DNA from: Strongylocentrotus purpuratus | Lineage: Eukaryota; Echinodermata; Echinoidea; Camarodonta; Strongylocentrotidae | Direction of reading: 5' to 3' | NCBI RefSeq assembly: GCF_000002235.5 | Contig: NW_022145610.1 | Location: 683,271-747,270, forward strand | DNA length: 64,000 nucleotides | Shown: positions 63,745 to 64,000 of the stretch, piece after piece | Layout: every line of letters starts with the position of its first letter | How positions within the stretch are numbered: position 1 is the first letter of the stretch | Program-made: the position numbers and the translations under genes | The notes under the pieces: model-generated | The model's database searches: none | Told to the model about the DNA's origin: nothing | The model's input: only the letters and a program-made list of their open reading frames with translations

Positions 63745-63819
63745 GGAGACACCCGGAATCGAACCAGGGATCTCGAGGTTGGAAGTCAAGTGCGTTACCG
63801 ATATAACAAAACATCTCCC
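63745..63819 (-). repeat. tRNA-like sequence, unit 2 (pseudo-tRNA)
   Basis: Second copy of the tRNA-like block. The acceptor halves GGAGATG and TGTCTCC pair at all seven positions (with G-U), the D stem GTTA/TAAC closes a TATCGG loop, and CTTGA/TCGAG can form the anticodon stem around a nine-base loop. B box GGTTCGATTCC. Fold preservation between the two copies is notable. Confidence 0.6.
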
Positions 63820-64000
63820 ATAGCGATTAATTACACGTAAACGGGAAATGGAATTCAGAAATCCTACTTTGCAAGTGAAATATGAGCATAATCCCGGCAT
63901 CTGATCGAAATATAAAAGGCACACGTGTGATAGCTTATTGTCTCAGCTACAACATATTCGAAGCTCAGCGAAAACAAAGCTAAAATATGGGAGATTTCGC

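Larger units (their letters stand above)
61082..64000. repeat. ~1.96 kb tandem unit, one full copy and part of a second
   Basis: AACTAGACTTTAATTCGTCA at 61082 recurs at about 63042, and the sequences after each start stay alike (roughly 90% by eye) for the 950 bp available, including GGTGATACGTATG, ACCAGTTACAC and the tRNA-like stretch. Within a unit a smaller block (TAGCTACAACATACTC, ACGGCGATATTGCTCGCAAAAGA) repeats near 61495, 61960 and in part 62190. The second copy runs off the window. Confidence 0.88.

Overview
The window is eukaryotic: short coding exons with GT..AG borders sit in AT-rich introns full of transposon debris. The TSP1/CUB protein, the mix of non-LTR retrotransposons (RTE-like, PHD-bearing CR1-like, Tx1/L1-like), the tRNA-headed SINEs and the fold-back MITEs suggest a marine invertebrate, most likely an echinoderm such as a sea urchin. 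The species call is inference. A run of exactly 500 N at 25937-26436 looks like a scaffold gap of arbitrary size, so the two sides may not be truly adjacent.

Region 1 (1-25290, + strand) is the 22-exon middle of one large secreted or matrix-type gene. I traced 4126 coding bases (about 1375 residues) with every splice phase consistent; both ends of the gene are missing. Three TSP1 exons are followed by a fused TSP1/CUB exon, then by repeated three-exon cassettes: one TSP1 exon (phase 0 to 1), one exon for the first half of a CUB domain (1 to 0) and one for the second half (0 to 0). Each cassette can duplicate without breaking the frame, which probably built the gene. The introns hold SINEs, MITEs, a long fold-back element and several minisatellites, one of which carries 18 AATAAA hexamers right against a splice acceptor.

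Region 2 (26437-38712), beyond the gap, has no supported host gene. It holds an array of about 80-90 bp units rich in ACGTTGG, a truncated RTE-like LINE inserted in that array with an 11-bp target-site duplication, decayed transposase-like sequence, a second CGTTGG-type array and a truncated LINE.

Region 3 (38713-46278) reads as one 7.6 kb Mutator-like DNA transposon. It has matching terminal inverted repeats (CCCTTACAAAAAAAATCT), a degraded 9-bp target duplication, split remains of a Mutator-like transposase, and large TATGGT-type minisatellites inside both ends. A TA-flanked DNA transposon carrying a LINE fragment is nested in it. This is the most interesting object in the window.

Region 4 (46279-64000) holds a 741-bp element with near-perfect inverted ends, a PHD-bearing LINE broken by a Tx1/L1-like LINE and by a possible solo LTR, a small exon encoding a clear signal peptide (58893-59005) that probably starts another secreted gene, and, at the right edge, two copies of a roughly 1.96 kb tandem unit that carries a tRNA-like sequence.
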